Positions 33,022 through 41,314 of a stretch of 64,000 nt of DNA are shown here, in pieces. The position numbers and the translations under genes were made by a program. Numbering within the stretch: the first letter of the stretch is position 1; each line of letters starts with the position of its first letter. Source of the stretch: Limnochorda sp. LNt (GTDB lineage Bacteria > Bacillota > Limnochordia > Limnochordales > Geochordaceae); assembly GCF_035593265.1 (NCBI RefSeq), contig NZ_CP141614.1, positions 124,001 to 188,000 of the forward strand, read 5' to 3'. Below the pieces are notes generated by a model. That model was given only the letters and a program-made list of their open reading frames with translations, was not told where the DNA came from and ran no database searches.

Positions 33022-33072
33022 CCCTGCCTTCCATATGGATGAGGCATCGATGGACCGTCTCGGAAGGCAGGG
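33022..33072 (+). promoter_or_regulatory. Inverted repeat around the cysH start
   Basis: CCCTGCCTTCC at 33022-33032 and GGAAGGCAGGG at 33062-33072 form a perfect 11-bp stem whose loop contains ATG 33039. In mRNA this would bury the purine-rich stretch before GTG 33081, giving either translational control of sulfate reduction or termination of sodC transcription. Inference from sequence only. Confidence 0.5.
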
Positions 33073-33794
33073 TGTGCAGCGTGGCCGAAGGACCCTTCGC
33101 GACCCGGGCCGAGCTGGCAGAGGTGGCGGATCGCTTGGAGTCGGCCTCTCCCGAGGCGATCCTGGCCTGGGCCCTGGAGGCCTACGGGCCGGGGATATGC
33201 CTGGCTTGCGGCTTCGGCGCCGAGGACATGGTGTTGCTGGACATGGTGGCCGGCATCCGCCCCGGAGTGGACGTCTTCTACCTCGACACGGGGCTCTTGT
33301 TTGACGAGACCTACCGGCTCATCCAGCGTGTGGCCGAGACCTACCCCGTGCGGATCATCCGGGTGGAGCCGGTCGTGAGCCTGGAAGAGCAGACGGCCGA
33401 GTACGGCCCCGAGCTGTGGAGCCGCGACCCCGACCGATGCTGTGCCCTGCGCAAGGTGGAGCCGCTGCAGCGGTTCTTGCAGGGGTACCGTGCCTGGATC
33501 ACCGGCTTGAGGCGACAGCAGTCGCCCACCCGGGCCGGCATCAGGCCGGTGGAATGGGACCGGCGCTTCGGGCTCGTCAAGGTCAACCCGCTGTTTCGCT
33601 GGACCCGTGACGAGGTCTGGGGGTACATCCGCGAGCGTGGCGTCCCTTACAACCCCCTGCACGACCGCGGCTACCCCAGCATCGGATGCTGGCCCTGCAC
33701 CACCGCCGTGGCACCGGGGGAGGACGAGCGGGCCGGGCGATGGCGTGGCCACCAAAAGACCGAGTGCGGGCTGCATGGGGCGCGGGGGGGCTGA
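33039..33794 (+). CDS. cysH: APS/PAPS reductase, iron-sulfur type
   Basis: 251 aa, or 237 from GTG 33081. PP-loop ATPase-fold reductase with substrate-binding CGFGAEDMVLLDM near 57 and FYLDTGLLFDETY near 80. A paired-cysteine [4Fe-4S] set is present: DRCCALRKVEPL near 132 and GCWPCTT near 213. The catalytic Cys lies in the C-terminal TECGLH. The CC..CxxC pattern marks the adenosine-5'-phosphosulfate reductase group, which makes sulfite directly from APS. The stop is three bases before the sat gene, and no APS kinase gene is present, both consistent with APS as substrate. Start uncertain because of the inverted repeat described above. Confidence 0.9.
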   Translation: MRHRWTVSEGRVCSVAEGPFATRAELAEVADRLESASPEAILAWALEAYGPGICLACGFGAEDMVLLDMVAGIRPGVDVFYLDTGLLFDETYRLIQRVAETYPVRIIRVEPVVSLEEQTAEYGPELWSRDPDRCCALRKVEPLQRFLQGYRAWITGLRRQQSPTRAGIRPVEWDRRFGLVKVNPLFRWTRDEVWGYIRERGVPYNPLHDRGYPSIGCWPCTTAVAPGEDERAGRWRGHQKTECGLHGARGG

Positions 33795-33797
33795 GCC

Positions 33798-34997
33798 GTG
33801 TCGCTCGTCACCCCGTACGGAGGGCGGCTCGTGGACCGCACGGTCTCGGGCGTGACGGCCGCCTCGCTGCGGGACGCGGCCCGCCACCTGCCGCGGCTGC
33901 CCCTCTCCGGCGTCGAAGAGGCCGACCTCCGGCTCATCGCGTGCGGCGCCTACAGCCCGCTGGAGGGCTTCATGGACCGGGAGACGTATGCCTGCGTGCT
34001 GAGCCGGATGACGCTCCCGTCGGGCCTGCCGTGGACCGTGCCGGTCGTGCTGCGCGTCGACCCCGCGCGGGCCCGCCGGCTCGCTCCTGGCGACCGGGTA
34101 TCGCTCTGTGCGGCCGGGCCGGGCCCGACCGGGGACGGGCGCGAGGACAGCCGGCGCGGGACGGGCACCGGGGCCCTCGGCGTGCTGGAGGTGCGCGACG
34201 TCTTCCCCGCCGACCCGCTGGCGGAGGCCCGGGCCGTCTACGGCACCGAGTCGCCCCAGCATCCCGCCGTCGCCCGGCTCCTCGCCTCGCCCGGCTGGTG
34301 CGTCGGCGGGCCGGTCAGGGTGTGGGCGACGCCGCTGTTGCCGCCCTGGGCGCTGACGCCGGCGGAGACCCGCGCCTACTTCGAGACCATGGGTTGGAGC
34401 CGCGTGGTGGGCTTCCAGACCCGCAACCCGGTGCACCGCGCCCACGAGCACCTGCAGAAGTGCGCGCTGGAGATGGTGGATGGCCTCTTGCTCCATCCGC
34501 TGGTGGGGCCGACCCGGGAGGAGGACCTGCCGGCGGAGATCCGGTGGCGGGCCTGCGAAATCCTGGTGCACCACTACTACCCGCCCGACCGGGTCCTCCT
34601 GTCCGGCTTCGCGGCCGCCATGCGCTACGCCGGGCCCCGGGAGGCCGTCTTCCACGCGGTGGTGCGCCGCAACTTCGGGTGCAGTCACTTCGTGGTGGGC
34701 CGGGATCACGCCGGGGTCGGCTCGTTTTACGGGCCGCTCGACGCACAGCGCATCTTCGACCGTTTGGACCCGGCCCTGCTGGGCGTCGAGGTCCTGCGAT
34801 TCGGGGCTGCGTCTTATTGCCGGCGCTGCCGCTCGATGGTCACCGACAAGAGCTGCCCTCACCCGCCGGCGATTCGGGTCTCGTTGAGCGGCACCGAGCT
34901 CCGCCGCCGCCTGCGGGAGGGCCGGGGCCTGCCCTCCGAACTGGCGCGGCCGGAGGTGGCCGCCTTCCTTCTCCGCCTCGCGCAAAAGAGGGCTTGA
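33798..34997 (+). CDS. sat: Sulfate adenylyltransferase (ATP sulfurylase)
   Basis: 399 aa. Homo-oligomeric ATP sulfurylase that makes APS from sulfate and ATP. Active-site motif QTRNPVHRAHEHL near 212-224 (HxxH), GRDHAGVGSFYG near 300, and C-terminal ISG-like RVSLSGTELRRRLREG near 360. A four-cysteine zinc-like cluster is present near 335-355 (YCRRCRSMVTDKSCPH), as in some bacterial and archaeal forms. GTG 33798 directly follows the reductase gene; together they form a minimal sulfate-to-sulfite unit. Transporter and sulfite reductase genes are not in the window. Confidence 0.94.
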   Translation: MSLVTPYGGRLVDRTVSGVTAASLRDAARHLPRLPLSGVEEADLRLIACGAYSPLEGFMDRETYACVLSRMTLPSGLPWTVPVVLRVDPARARRLAPGDRVSLCAAGPGPTGDGREDSRRGTGTGALGVLEVRDVFPADPLAEARAVYGTESPQHPAVARLLASPGWCVGGPVRVWATPLLPPWALTPAETRAYFETMGWSRVVGFQTRNPVHRAHEHLQKCALEMVDGLLLHPLVGPTREEDLPAEIRWRACEILVHHYYPPDRVLLSGFAAAMRYAGPREAVFHAVVRRNFGCSHFVVGRDHAGVGSFYGPLDAQRIFDRLDPALLGVEVLRFGAASYCRRCRSMVTDKSCPHPPAIRVSLSGTELRRRLREGRGLPSELARPEVAAFLLRLAQKRA

Positions 34998-35082
34998 CCG
35001 ATTAGGGGCCGAATGAAAGGATCCCGGGTCGGGAAGCTTCAACGGGCATCCGACAATTCCGAAGGCGGGGAAGGGGTGCATC

Positions 35083-36120
35083 ATGCCCGTGAGAGGGGTC
35101 GTTCGCGCGCTCGCCCTGGTGGCCGTGGCCGCCCTGCTGGCCTCGACACCGGTCGCGGCCGGCACCATCCGGGTGGGCCAGATCACCGACGTCGGCGGGA
35201 TCGATGACAAGAGCTTCAACGCGACCGCGTGGCGGGGCATCCAGCAGGCCATCGAGGAGCTCGGTATCGAGGGCCGCTACCTGGAGTCCCAGCAGCAGAC
35301 CGACTACATCAAGAACATCCAGGAGTTCGTCACCCAGCGCTACGACCTGATCGTGACGGTCGGCTTCCTGCTCGGCGATGCGACCAAGGAGATGGCTGAG
35401 CGGCATCCCGACCGCAAGTTCGCCATCCTGGACTTCAGCTACGAGCCGCCGCTTCCCAACGTCCTGGGCATGGTCTTCGCGACCGACGAGGCCGCCTTCC
35501 TGGCGGGCTACGTGGCCGCGGCCATGACCAAGACCGGTACGGTCGCCACCTTCGGTGGCCTTCCCATCCCGCCGGTCACCATCTTCATGGAGGGCTTCGA
35601 GGCCGGTATCAAGTACTACAACCAGGTCAAGGGGACCCGAGTCCGCCTCCTCGGGTGGAATAGCCAGACCCAGCGCGGCGTCTTCGCCGGCAACTTCGAG
35701 AGCACCGACGACGGGCGGCGGATCGCCGAGTCCTTCTTCGACGAGGGCGCGGACATCGTCATGCCCGTGGCGGGGCCCGTGGGGCTCGGCTCGGCAGCAG
35801 CCGCCCGCGACCGCGGCGCCATGATCATCGGCGTCGACACCGACTGGTACGTCAGCGCCCCCGAGTTCGCCGGCACCTACCTGACGAGCGTGGTCAAGCG
35901 GATGGACGTGGCGGTCTATGACGCGGTCAAGATGGTACTGGAGGGCCGGTTCGAGGGCGGCACCTACGTAGGGACCCTGGCCAACGGCGGCGTCGACATC
36001 GCCCCGTACCACGAGTACGAGGAGAAGGTGCCCGCCTGGCTCAAGGCCGAGGTCGAGCAGGTCCGCCAGAAGATCATCGACGGCGAGATCGACATCCGCG
36101 CCATCCTCGCCGGGCGCTGA
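35083..36120 (+). CDS. BMP-family nucleoside-type ABC transporter binding protein
   Basis: 345 aa. Signal peptide MPVRGVVRALALVAVAALLA with cleavage-like VAAG near 26. No lipobox Cys, unusual because BMP/PnrA/Med proteins are mostly lipoproteins. Family phrasing includes ITDVGGIDDKSFNATAWRG near 33, LIVTVGFLLGDATKEMA near 90, and VFATDEAAFLAGYVAAAMTKTG near 130. GGAAGGGG ribosome site. First gene of a four-gene operon with a double ATPase and two permeases, the arrangement known for purine/nucleoside uptake (Bacillus YufNOPQ/NupNOPQ). Ligand inferred as a nucleoside. No purine riboswitch is visible upstream. Confidence 0.9.
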   Translation: MPVRGVVRALALVAVAALLASTPVAAGTIRVGQITDVGGIDDKSFNATAWRGIQQAIEELGIEGRYLESQQQTDYIKNIQEFVTQRYDLIVTVGFLLGDATKEMAERHPDRKFAILDFSYEPPLPNVLGMVFATDEAAFLAGYVAAAMTKTGTVATFGGLPIPPVTIFMEGFEAGIKYYNQVKGTRVRLLGWNSQTQRGVFAGNFESTDDGRRIAESFFDEGADIVMPVAGPVGLGSAAAARDRGAMIIGVDTDWYVSAPEFAGTYLTSVVKRMDVAVYDAVKMVLEGRFEGGTYVGTLANGGVDIAPYHEYEEKVPAWLKAEVEQVRQKIIDGEIDIRAILAGR

Positions 36121-36217
36121 TGACCCAGAGCAGGGAGGCCGGCTTCGGGAGACGAGCGCCCGAGCCGGCTCTCCCGCGTCCGAGGCGGATGCGAGCCGTG
36201 CAGGACGGAGCAGCTTC

Positions 36218-37732
36218 GTGAGCAGACCGTTGTTGCAGCTGCGGGGCATCGTCAAGCGCTTCCCCGGCGTCGTGGCCAACGACGGCGTGGATCTGGAGCT
36301 GTACCCGGGCGAGATCCTGGCCCTGCTGGGCGAAAACGGCGCCGGCAAGACGACCTTGATGAACCTCGCCTACGGGCTGCTCCAGCCCGACGCCGGCGAG
36401 ATCCGGGTGGATGGGCGGCCGGTCGTCTTCCGCAGTCCGGCGGACGCCATGGCCGCCGGGATCGGGATGGTGCACCAGCACTTCATGCTGGTGCCGGTCA
36501 TGACGGTGGCCGAAAACGTCGTGCTCGGCGCGGAGCCCGTGCGGGCCCGCTTCGTGGTGGACCTCGCCCGGGCGGCACGAGACGTGGAGGCCATCTCCCG
36601 CCGGTTTCGCTTCGAGGTGGATCCGACGGCTCGGGTCGGGGATCTGCCCGTCGGCGTCCAGCAGCGGGTCGAGATCATCAAGGTGCTGTACCGACGCGCC
36701 CGCGTCCTCATCCTGGACGAGCCCACCGCGGTCCTGACCCCCCAGGAGGTCGACGAGCTCTTCCACATCCTGCGGGGTCTGACCCAGGCGGGGCATGCCG
36801 TGGTCTTCATCACCCACAAGCTCAAGGAGGCCCTCGCGATCGCCGACCGCATCATGGTGTTGCGGCAGGGGCGCGTGGTGGGCGCCACGACCCCCGCCCA
36901 GACCGATGAAGCCGAGCTGGCCGCCATGATGGTGGGGCATGGGGTGTCGCTGGAGCTCGACAAGGCGCCGCCCCGGCCCCAGGAGCCGGCACTCGAGGTG
37001 GAGGGGCTGTGGGTCGTCGACGACCGGGGCCTGCCGGCGGTGCGAGGGGTGGATCTCCAGGTCCGGGCCGGGGAGATCGTCGGCATCGCAGGGGTGCAGG
37101 GCAACGGCCAGACCGAGTTGATGGAGGCCCTGATGGGGCTGCGGCCCATCGCTGCCGGGCACGTGCGGGTGCTGGGGCAGTCCCTGACGCGCATGAGCGT
37201 GCGTCGGCTCACCGAGATGGGGGTCGCCTACATCCCGGAGGACCGGCAGCGCGACGGCCTCATCCTGCCGTTTCCCGTCTATGAGAATCTCTTCCTCAAC
37301 GGATACCACCGGCCCCCCGCGGCCCGGCGGGGGACGTTGCGGCTCGACGTCCTGCGTCGCAAGGCCGAGGAGCTGGTGCGGGCCTTCGACATCCGAGCGG
37401 CTTCGGTGGACGTCCCGGTGCGCACCCTCTCGGGCGGCAACCAGCAAAAGGTGATCATCGCCCGGGAGTTCTCGCGCCCGCTGAGACTCCTGCTGGCCTC
37501 GCAGCCGACGAGGGGACTCGACGTCGCTTCGGTGGAGTACATCCACCGGCGCATCCTCGAGCGGCGCGACGAGGGTGCAGCCGTCGTCGTGGTCTCGACC
37601 GAGCTGGAGGAGATCCTGGCCCTGAGCGATCGAATCGCGGTCATGTACAGGGGTCGTATCGTGGCGCTGGAGGAGCGGGAGCGCTTCGATCGGCACCGCC
37701 TGGGCCTCTTGATGGCAGGGAGCGCGGCATGA
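36218..37732 (+). CDS. Nucleoside-type ABC transporter ATPase with two ABC domains
   Basis: 504 aa, RbsA-like tandem ABC protein of the YufO/NupO group. Domain 1: GENGAGKTT near 38, LPVGVQQRVEIIKVLYRRA near 145, LILDEPTAVLTPQE near 165. Domain 2: degenerate Walker A GVQGNGQTE near 292, LSGGNQQKV near 407, and LLLASQPTRGLD where the Walker B acidic residue is replaced, as is common in this family. Q-loop/H-motif elements are otherwise typical. GTG 36218 follows GGAGCAGC. The stop overlaps the first permease start by four bases. Confidence 0.93.
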   Translation: MSRPLLQLRGIVKRFPGVVANDGVDLELYPGEILALLGENGAGKTTLMNLAYGLLQPDAGEIRVDGRPVVFRSPADAMAAGIGMVHQHFMLVPVMTVAENVVLGAEPVRARFVVDLARAARDVEAISRRFRFEVDPTARVGDLPVGVQQRVEIIKVLYRRARVLILDEPTAVLTPQEVDELFHILRGLTQAGHAVVFITHKLKEALAIADRIMVLRQGRVVGATTPAQTDEAELAAMMVGHGVSLELDKAPPRPQEPALEVEGLWVVDDRGLPAVRGVDLQVRAGEIVGIAGVQGNGQTELMEALMGLRPIAAGHVRVLGQSLTRMSVRRLTEMGVAYIPEDRQRDGLILPFPVYENLFLNGYHRPPAARRGTLRLDVLRRKAEELVRAFDIRAASVDVPVRTLSGGNQQKVIIAREFSRPLRLLLASQPTRGLDVASVEYIHRRILERRDEGAAVVVVSTELEEILALSDRIAVMYRGRIVALEERERFDRHRLGLLMAGSAA

Positions 37733-38895
37733 GCGAGCGGATCCGGGCCATGGCGCGAGCCGCGGCCATCCCCCTGCTGGCGGTCGCCACGGGGCTGGTG
37801 GCCGGCGCGCTCATCGTGGTGGTCACCGACGTGGAGGTCATCCGGGCCTGGGGGCGGGTGGTGCAGGATCCAGGCCATGCGCTGGCCGCCACGTGGCGCA
37901 GCATCGCCACGGCGTACGGCGCCCTCTTCGAGGGGTCGCTGGGTTCGGCCTACGCCATCTCCGAGAGCCTGGTCACCACCACCCCGTACATCTTCGCCGG
38001 TCTGGCGGTGGCGCTGGGCTTCCGGGCAGGACTCTTCAACATCGGGGTCGAGGGCCAGCTCTTCATGGGTGCCCTGGCTTCGGTGTGGATCGGCTACTCG
38101 GTCAAGGGGCTCGGTGCCTGGCTCCACCTGCCCCTGGCCCTGCTGGCGGGGGCCGCGGCCGGTGCGGCCTGGGCGGCCATCCCAGGCTACCTCAAGGCCC
38201 GCACGGGAGCCCACGAGGTCGTCAACACCATCATGATGAACTACATCGCCTTTCGTCTCAGCGACTGGCTGCTCAACGGCCCCATGAAGCGCCCCGGTCC
38301 CGGTGGCATGCCCGGCTTCGTCCCCATCAGTCCGGAGGTGCTGCCGAGCGCCTACCTGCCGCGCCTGTTCGAGCCGCCCCTGCGATTTCACGTCGGCTTC
38401 TTCCTCGCGCTGGCCCTGGCGGTGGGGGTATGGTGGCTGCTGTGGCGCACGCCGCTGGGCTTCGAGATGCGCAGCGTCGGCGCCAACCCCGACGCTGCCC
38501 GGACGGCCGGCATGGCCGTGGGCCGCACCTACGTGGTCGCCATGGCCCTGAGCGGTGCGCTGGCGGGCCTGGCGGGGGCCAACCAGGTGCTGGGCGTCGA
38601 CCGCTGGCTCGGGCAGGGCTTCTCGCCTGGCTACGGCTTCGACAGCATCGCCCTCGCCCTGCTGGGAGGCAGCCACCCCGGTGGGGTCGTACTGGCCTCG
38701 CTGCTCTTCGGCACGTTGCGCAGCGGAGCCACCCGCATGCAGTCGGTGGCCGGCATCCCCATCGACATCATCACCATCCTGCAGGCCCTGATCCTGGCCT
38801 TCGTCGCCGCACCGGCCCTGGTGCGGGCACTGTACCGGATCCGAGGCGAGACGGCGGCCGGGCCGGTACTGACGAGGGGATGGGGCAGGGGATGA
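37729..38895 (+). CDS. Nucleoside-type ABC transporter permease (YufP-like)
   Basis: 388-aa membrane protein of the BPD_transp_2 family with about nine hydrophobic segments. Characteristic stretches are GLAVALGFRAGLFNIGVEGQ near 90-109, GAHEVVNTIMMNYIAFRL near 160, and RTAGMAVGRTYVVAMALSG near 260. It pairs with the next gene as heterodimeric channel. Overlaps both neighbours by four bases (ATGA), indicating tight translational coupling within the operon. Confidence 0.92.
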   Translation: MSERIRAMARAAAIPLLAVATGLVAGALIVVVTDVEVIRAWGRVVQDPGHALAATWRSIATAYGALFEGSLGSAYAISESLVTTTPYIFAGLAVALGFRAGLFNIGVEGQLFMGALASVWIGYSVKGLGAWLHLPLALLAGAAAGAAWAAIPGYLKARTGAHEVVNTIMMNYIAFRLSDWLLNGPMKRPGPGGMPGFVPISPEVLPSAYLPRLFEPPLRFHVGFFLALALAVGVWWLLWRTPLGFEMRSVGANPDAARTAGMAVGRTYVVAMALSGALAGLAGANQVLGVDRWLGQGFSPGYGFDSIALALLGGSHPGGVVLASLLFGTLRSGATRMQSVAGIPIDIITILQALILAFVAAPALVRALYRIRGETAAGPVLTRGWGRG

Positions 38896-40202
38896 GCGGG
38901 TTGCGGCGACGGCCTCAGACGGGGGCAGGCGCGGGGGCGGCGGCTACTGCGGCCCGGGCGCAGGCCCTGGTCGTGCCCACCGGCCGGCGCAGCGTCGCGC
39001 CTGCCGTGGTAGGTCTCGGGCTGGCGCTGGCCATCGTCGTCTTGTTTGGGCTTGGCACGCCGTGGGGGGAGGTCTCGGTCTTCGGGCTCAACGCCGGCCT
39101 CCGGGCGGCCTGGCAGCTGCCGGACCTGGTGGTGCCCTCGGCCCTGGGGATCTACCTGGCGGCCCTGGTGGCAGCGGCGGTAGGCGCCGCTTACCTGCGG
39201 TGGCCCCGTCTCAAGGGCGGCACCACCGTTGCGCTCGCCGTCACGGCTCTGGTCGTGGCCTTCCTGGTCTGGGCGGTGCAGGGGCAGTCGCTCAACCTGG
39301 TGGGCATGCTGCGCAGCACGCTCCTGCGGGCGACTCCCATCGCCCTGGCCGCCTTGAGCGGAGTGCTGTGCGAGCGGGCCGGGGTCATCAACATCGCCAT
39401 CGAGGGCATGATGCTGACCAGTGCCCTGACCGCCGTGGTCAGTGCCAGCGTGACCGGGAGCCTCGTGACCGGCATGCTGGTGGCCGTGTTGACGGGCGGT
39501 CTGCTGGCCCTGGTGCACGGGGCGCTCTCCATCCGCTACCGGGTCGACCAGATCGTCAGCGGCACCGTCATCAACATCTTCGCCACGGGCCTCACCAGCT
39601 ACCTGTCGGCCCGCTTCCTCGAGCGGTTCGCGCACCTCAACCGCTCCGGCACCCTGCCGGTGGTGGCCATCCCAGGCCTGGCCGATATCCCCATCATCGG
39701 GCCGGTCCTCTTCCAGCAGAGCGTCATCGTCTACGTGATGCTGGCCCTGGTCATCGCCGTACACGTGCTGCTCTTCAAGTCCCGCTTCGGGCTGCGGATG
39801 CGGGCGGTGGGCGAGCACCCCCGCGCGGCCGACACGCTGGGTATCGACGTCTGGCGCACCCGCTACCTCAGCGTGCTGTTGGGCGGCATGGCGGCCGGCG
39901 TCGGCGGCGCCTACTTCACCATCGGCTCGGTCGGGCGCTTCGACGAGGTGATGACGGGCGGGCGGGGGTTCATCGGATTGGCCGCCATGATCTTCGGCAA
40001 CTGGACGCCCGGTGGTGCCTTCGCCTCGTCGCTCATCTTCGGCTTCGCCGACTCCCTGCAGATCCGCATGCAGATCCTGCAGACGCCCATCCCATCCGAG
40101 TTCTTGCTGATGGCGCCCTACGTGGCCACCATCGTGGCGCTGTCGGGAGTCGTGGGGCGGGTGTCGCCGCCGGCGGCCGACGGTCAGCCTTACGAGAAGT
40201 AG
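38892..40202 (+). CDS. Nucleoside-type ABC transporter permease (YufQ-like)
   Basis: 436 aa; second permease of the BMP operon. Family motif LSGVLCERAGVINIAIEGMM near 160-180, SIRYRVDQIVSGTVINIFA near 215-235, and GLAAMIFGNWTPGGAFASS near 360. The first ~35 residues are Ala/Gly/Arg-rich and extra hydrophobic segments follow, making it about 100 aa longer than typical YufQ proteins. ATG 38892 overlaps the previous stop (ATGA). The frame is also open far upstream, but that reading is antisense-like noise inside the first permease gene. Confidence 0.92.
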   Translation: MSGLRRRPQTGAGAGAAATAARAQALVVPTGRRSVAPAVVGLGLALAIVVLFGLGTPWGEVSVFGLNAGLRAAWQLPDLVVPSALGIYLAALVAAAVGAAYLRWPRLKGGTTVALAVTALVVAFLVWAVQGQSLNLVGMLRSTLLRATPIALAALSGVLCERAGVINIAIEGMMLTSALTAVVSASVTGSLVTGMLVAVLTGGLLALVHGALSIRYRVDQIVSGTVINIFATGLTSYLSARFLERFAHLNRSGTLPVVAIPGLADIPIIGPVLFQQSVIVYVMLALVIAVHVLLFKSRFGLRMRAVGEHPRAADTLGIDVWRTRYLSVLLGGMAAGVGGAYFTIGSVGRFDEVMTGGRGFIGLAAMIFGNWTPGGAFASSLIFGFADSLQIRMQILQTPIPSEFLLMAPYVATIVALSGVVGRVSPPAADGQPYEK

Positions 40203-40246
40203 CGGGGCCGCCCGGTCGGCTGGCAGGCACGGAAACAACTCACCGC

Positions 40247-40253
40247 CATACTC
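40247..40253 (+). promoter_or_regulatory. Possible forespore (sigma-G-type) -10 element of the SASP gene
   Basis: CATACTC matches the sigma-G -10 consensus CATACTA in six of seven positions, 51 bases before the SASP start. A convincing -35 (TGAATA-like) is not seen 17-18 bases upstream. SASP genes are sigma-G-controlled in characterised spore formers. Confidence 0.4.
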
Positions 40254-40303
40254 GCCTCCGGCCCGGCCCAAGACTAGAGCCGGGTGAAGGAGGTGACGAG
40301 CCC

Positions 40304-40612
40304 GTGGCCCTGGGGCAGAAGCGCAACCGCCCGCTGGTGCTGGACGCGGCCCGCAGCCTGCAGCAGTTCAAGTACGAGGTGGCCAACGATCTGGGCGTCC
40401 AGGTGCCTCAGTCCGACTACTGGGGCGACATGCCGTCCCGGGTGACCGGCGCGGTCGGGGGGCACATGGTCCGCCGGATGATCGCCGCAGCCGAGCAGGC
40501 CCTGATCGAGCAGGCGGCGGCCGGCGTGCGAGCCGGGTTCCAGCAGGCCCTGCAGGTTCCCAACCCCCTCAACGTCCAGAATCCGGCGCAACCCACCCAG
40601 ACCACCCGCTGA
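40304..40612 (+). CDS. Alpha/beta-type small acid-soluble spore protein
   Basis: 102 aa. The two SASP signatures are present: FKYEVANDLGVQVPQSDYWG near 21-40, holding the germination-protease cleavage region (KYEVANDLGV), and the DNA-binding segment VTGAVGGHMVRRMIAAAEQA near 46-65. A Gln/Asn/Pro-rich tail after residue 85 makes it longer than the usual 60-75 aa. GTG 40304 follows a perfect AAGGAGGTGA ribosome site at seven bases. In spores these proteins coat DNA and protect it from UV, heat and oxidation. Strong evidence that the organism sporulates. Confidence 0.92.
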   Translation: MALGQKRNRPLVLDAARSLQQFKYEVANDLGVQVPQSDYWGDMPSRVTGAVGGHMVRRMIAAAEQALIEQAAAGVRAGFQQALQVPNPLNVQNPAQPTQTTR

Positions 40613-40642
40613 GGTCGCGCCGGCTCTCGATGCCGTGCTAGA

Positions 40643-40681
40643 GCGCAGCCCCCGCCGGGTCTGACGGCGGGGTGGCTGCGC
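40643..40681. terminator. Shared hairpin between SASP and Hsp20 genes
   Basis: GCGCAGCC plus CCCGCC (40643-40656) pairs with GGCGGG and GGCTGCGC (40666-40681) with a one-base bulge and an eight-base loop. Very stable stem between two convergent genes. No T-run on either strand. Confidence 0.5.
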
Positions 40682-40699
40682 GTCGGAGCAGGGGAGCGC

Positions 40700-41185
40700 T
40701 CAGGGCTCGCGGCGGATGGGAAGTCGACGGCGTCGCCCGGCCTTCCTGGGCAGGCGAAGTTGCAGGACCCCTCCTCGGAAGGTGGCGTCGGCCCGATCGA
40801 GATCGACCTCCGCCGGCAACGGTACCGTTCGCACGAAGGAGCCGAAGTGGCGCTCCTGTCGGTAGATGCCGCCATCGTGGTGCTCCCGGGTCCGTCGCAC
40901 CTCTCCCTGGATGACCAGGTGGTGGTCGGTCAGCTCCACCCTGACGTCGTCAGGGTCGACCCCCGGCAGCTCGGCCTCGACGACGACCTCGTCGCCCTCC
41001 TCGTACAGGTCCACCGGCGGGTAGGCGGCCTCCCAGCGGTCCGACATGGCCCCCTCCCAGAGCGGCCGCCAGACAGCAGGCCACGACGAGGCCCAGGGCG
41101 ACGAGGGCACCAGCTCCCAGGGCAGTAAGGGTCTACGTCGGCCATCCACGCGGGCCTCACCTCCTCGACCAACGACTCTATCCAT
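40700..41185 (-). CDS. Hsp20/alpha-crystallin small heat-shock protein
   Basis: 161 aa from ATG 41185 (GGGGAG at good spacing), or 115 aa from ATG 41047 (GGGAGGGG); both have ribosome sites. The longer form gives the usual Hsp20 length and N-terminal WELVPSSPWASSWPAVWRPL aromatic region. The alpha-crystallin domain spans about 55-150 (AELPGVDPDDVRVELTD, LVIQGEVRR, YRQERHFGSFVRTVPLP), closing with FRGGVLQLRLPRK. A basic tail (RRRRLPIRREP) replaces the usual IXI motif. ATP-independent holdase chaperone in the cytoplasm or spore. Confidence 0.88.
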   Translation of the reverse strand: MDRVVGRGGEARVDGRRRPLLPWELVPSSPWASSWPAVWRPLWEGAMSDRWEAAYPPVDLYEEGDEVVVEAELPGVDPDDVRVELTDHHLVIQGEVRRTREHHDGGIYRQERHFGSFVRTVPLPAEVDLDRADATFRGGVLQLRLPRKAGRRRRLPIRREP

Positions 41186-41314
41186 AGCTTCTCCCCAGGT
41201 ATGGAGAGGAGGATGCGCCCGAGCGGCGAACCATCCAGGGCACCCCCACGACAGCGGAGGAGCCGGTGACGTGGAGGACCCTGGTGCAGGGACCAGGGGC
41301 GAGAGGTCGCCGAC

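Noticed and set aside
34998-35082. Purine riboswitch upstream of the BMP nucleoside transporter operon
   Set aside because: The gap is too short and shows none of the conserved purine-aptamer core.
31025-35252. Long minus-strand open frames (669 and 778 codons) across peptidase, sodC, cysH and sat
   Set aside because: They cross several well-supported plus-strand genes, have biased composition and no recognisable motif.
37893-38891. Upstream extension of the second permease frame
   Set aside because: It overlaps the first permease entirely in another frame. ATG 38892 with the ATGA overlap and the conserved permease start support the shorter gene.
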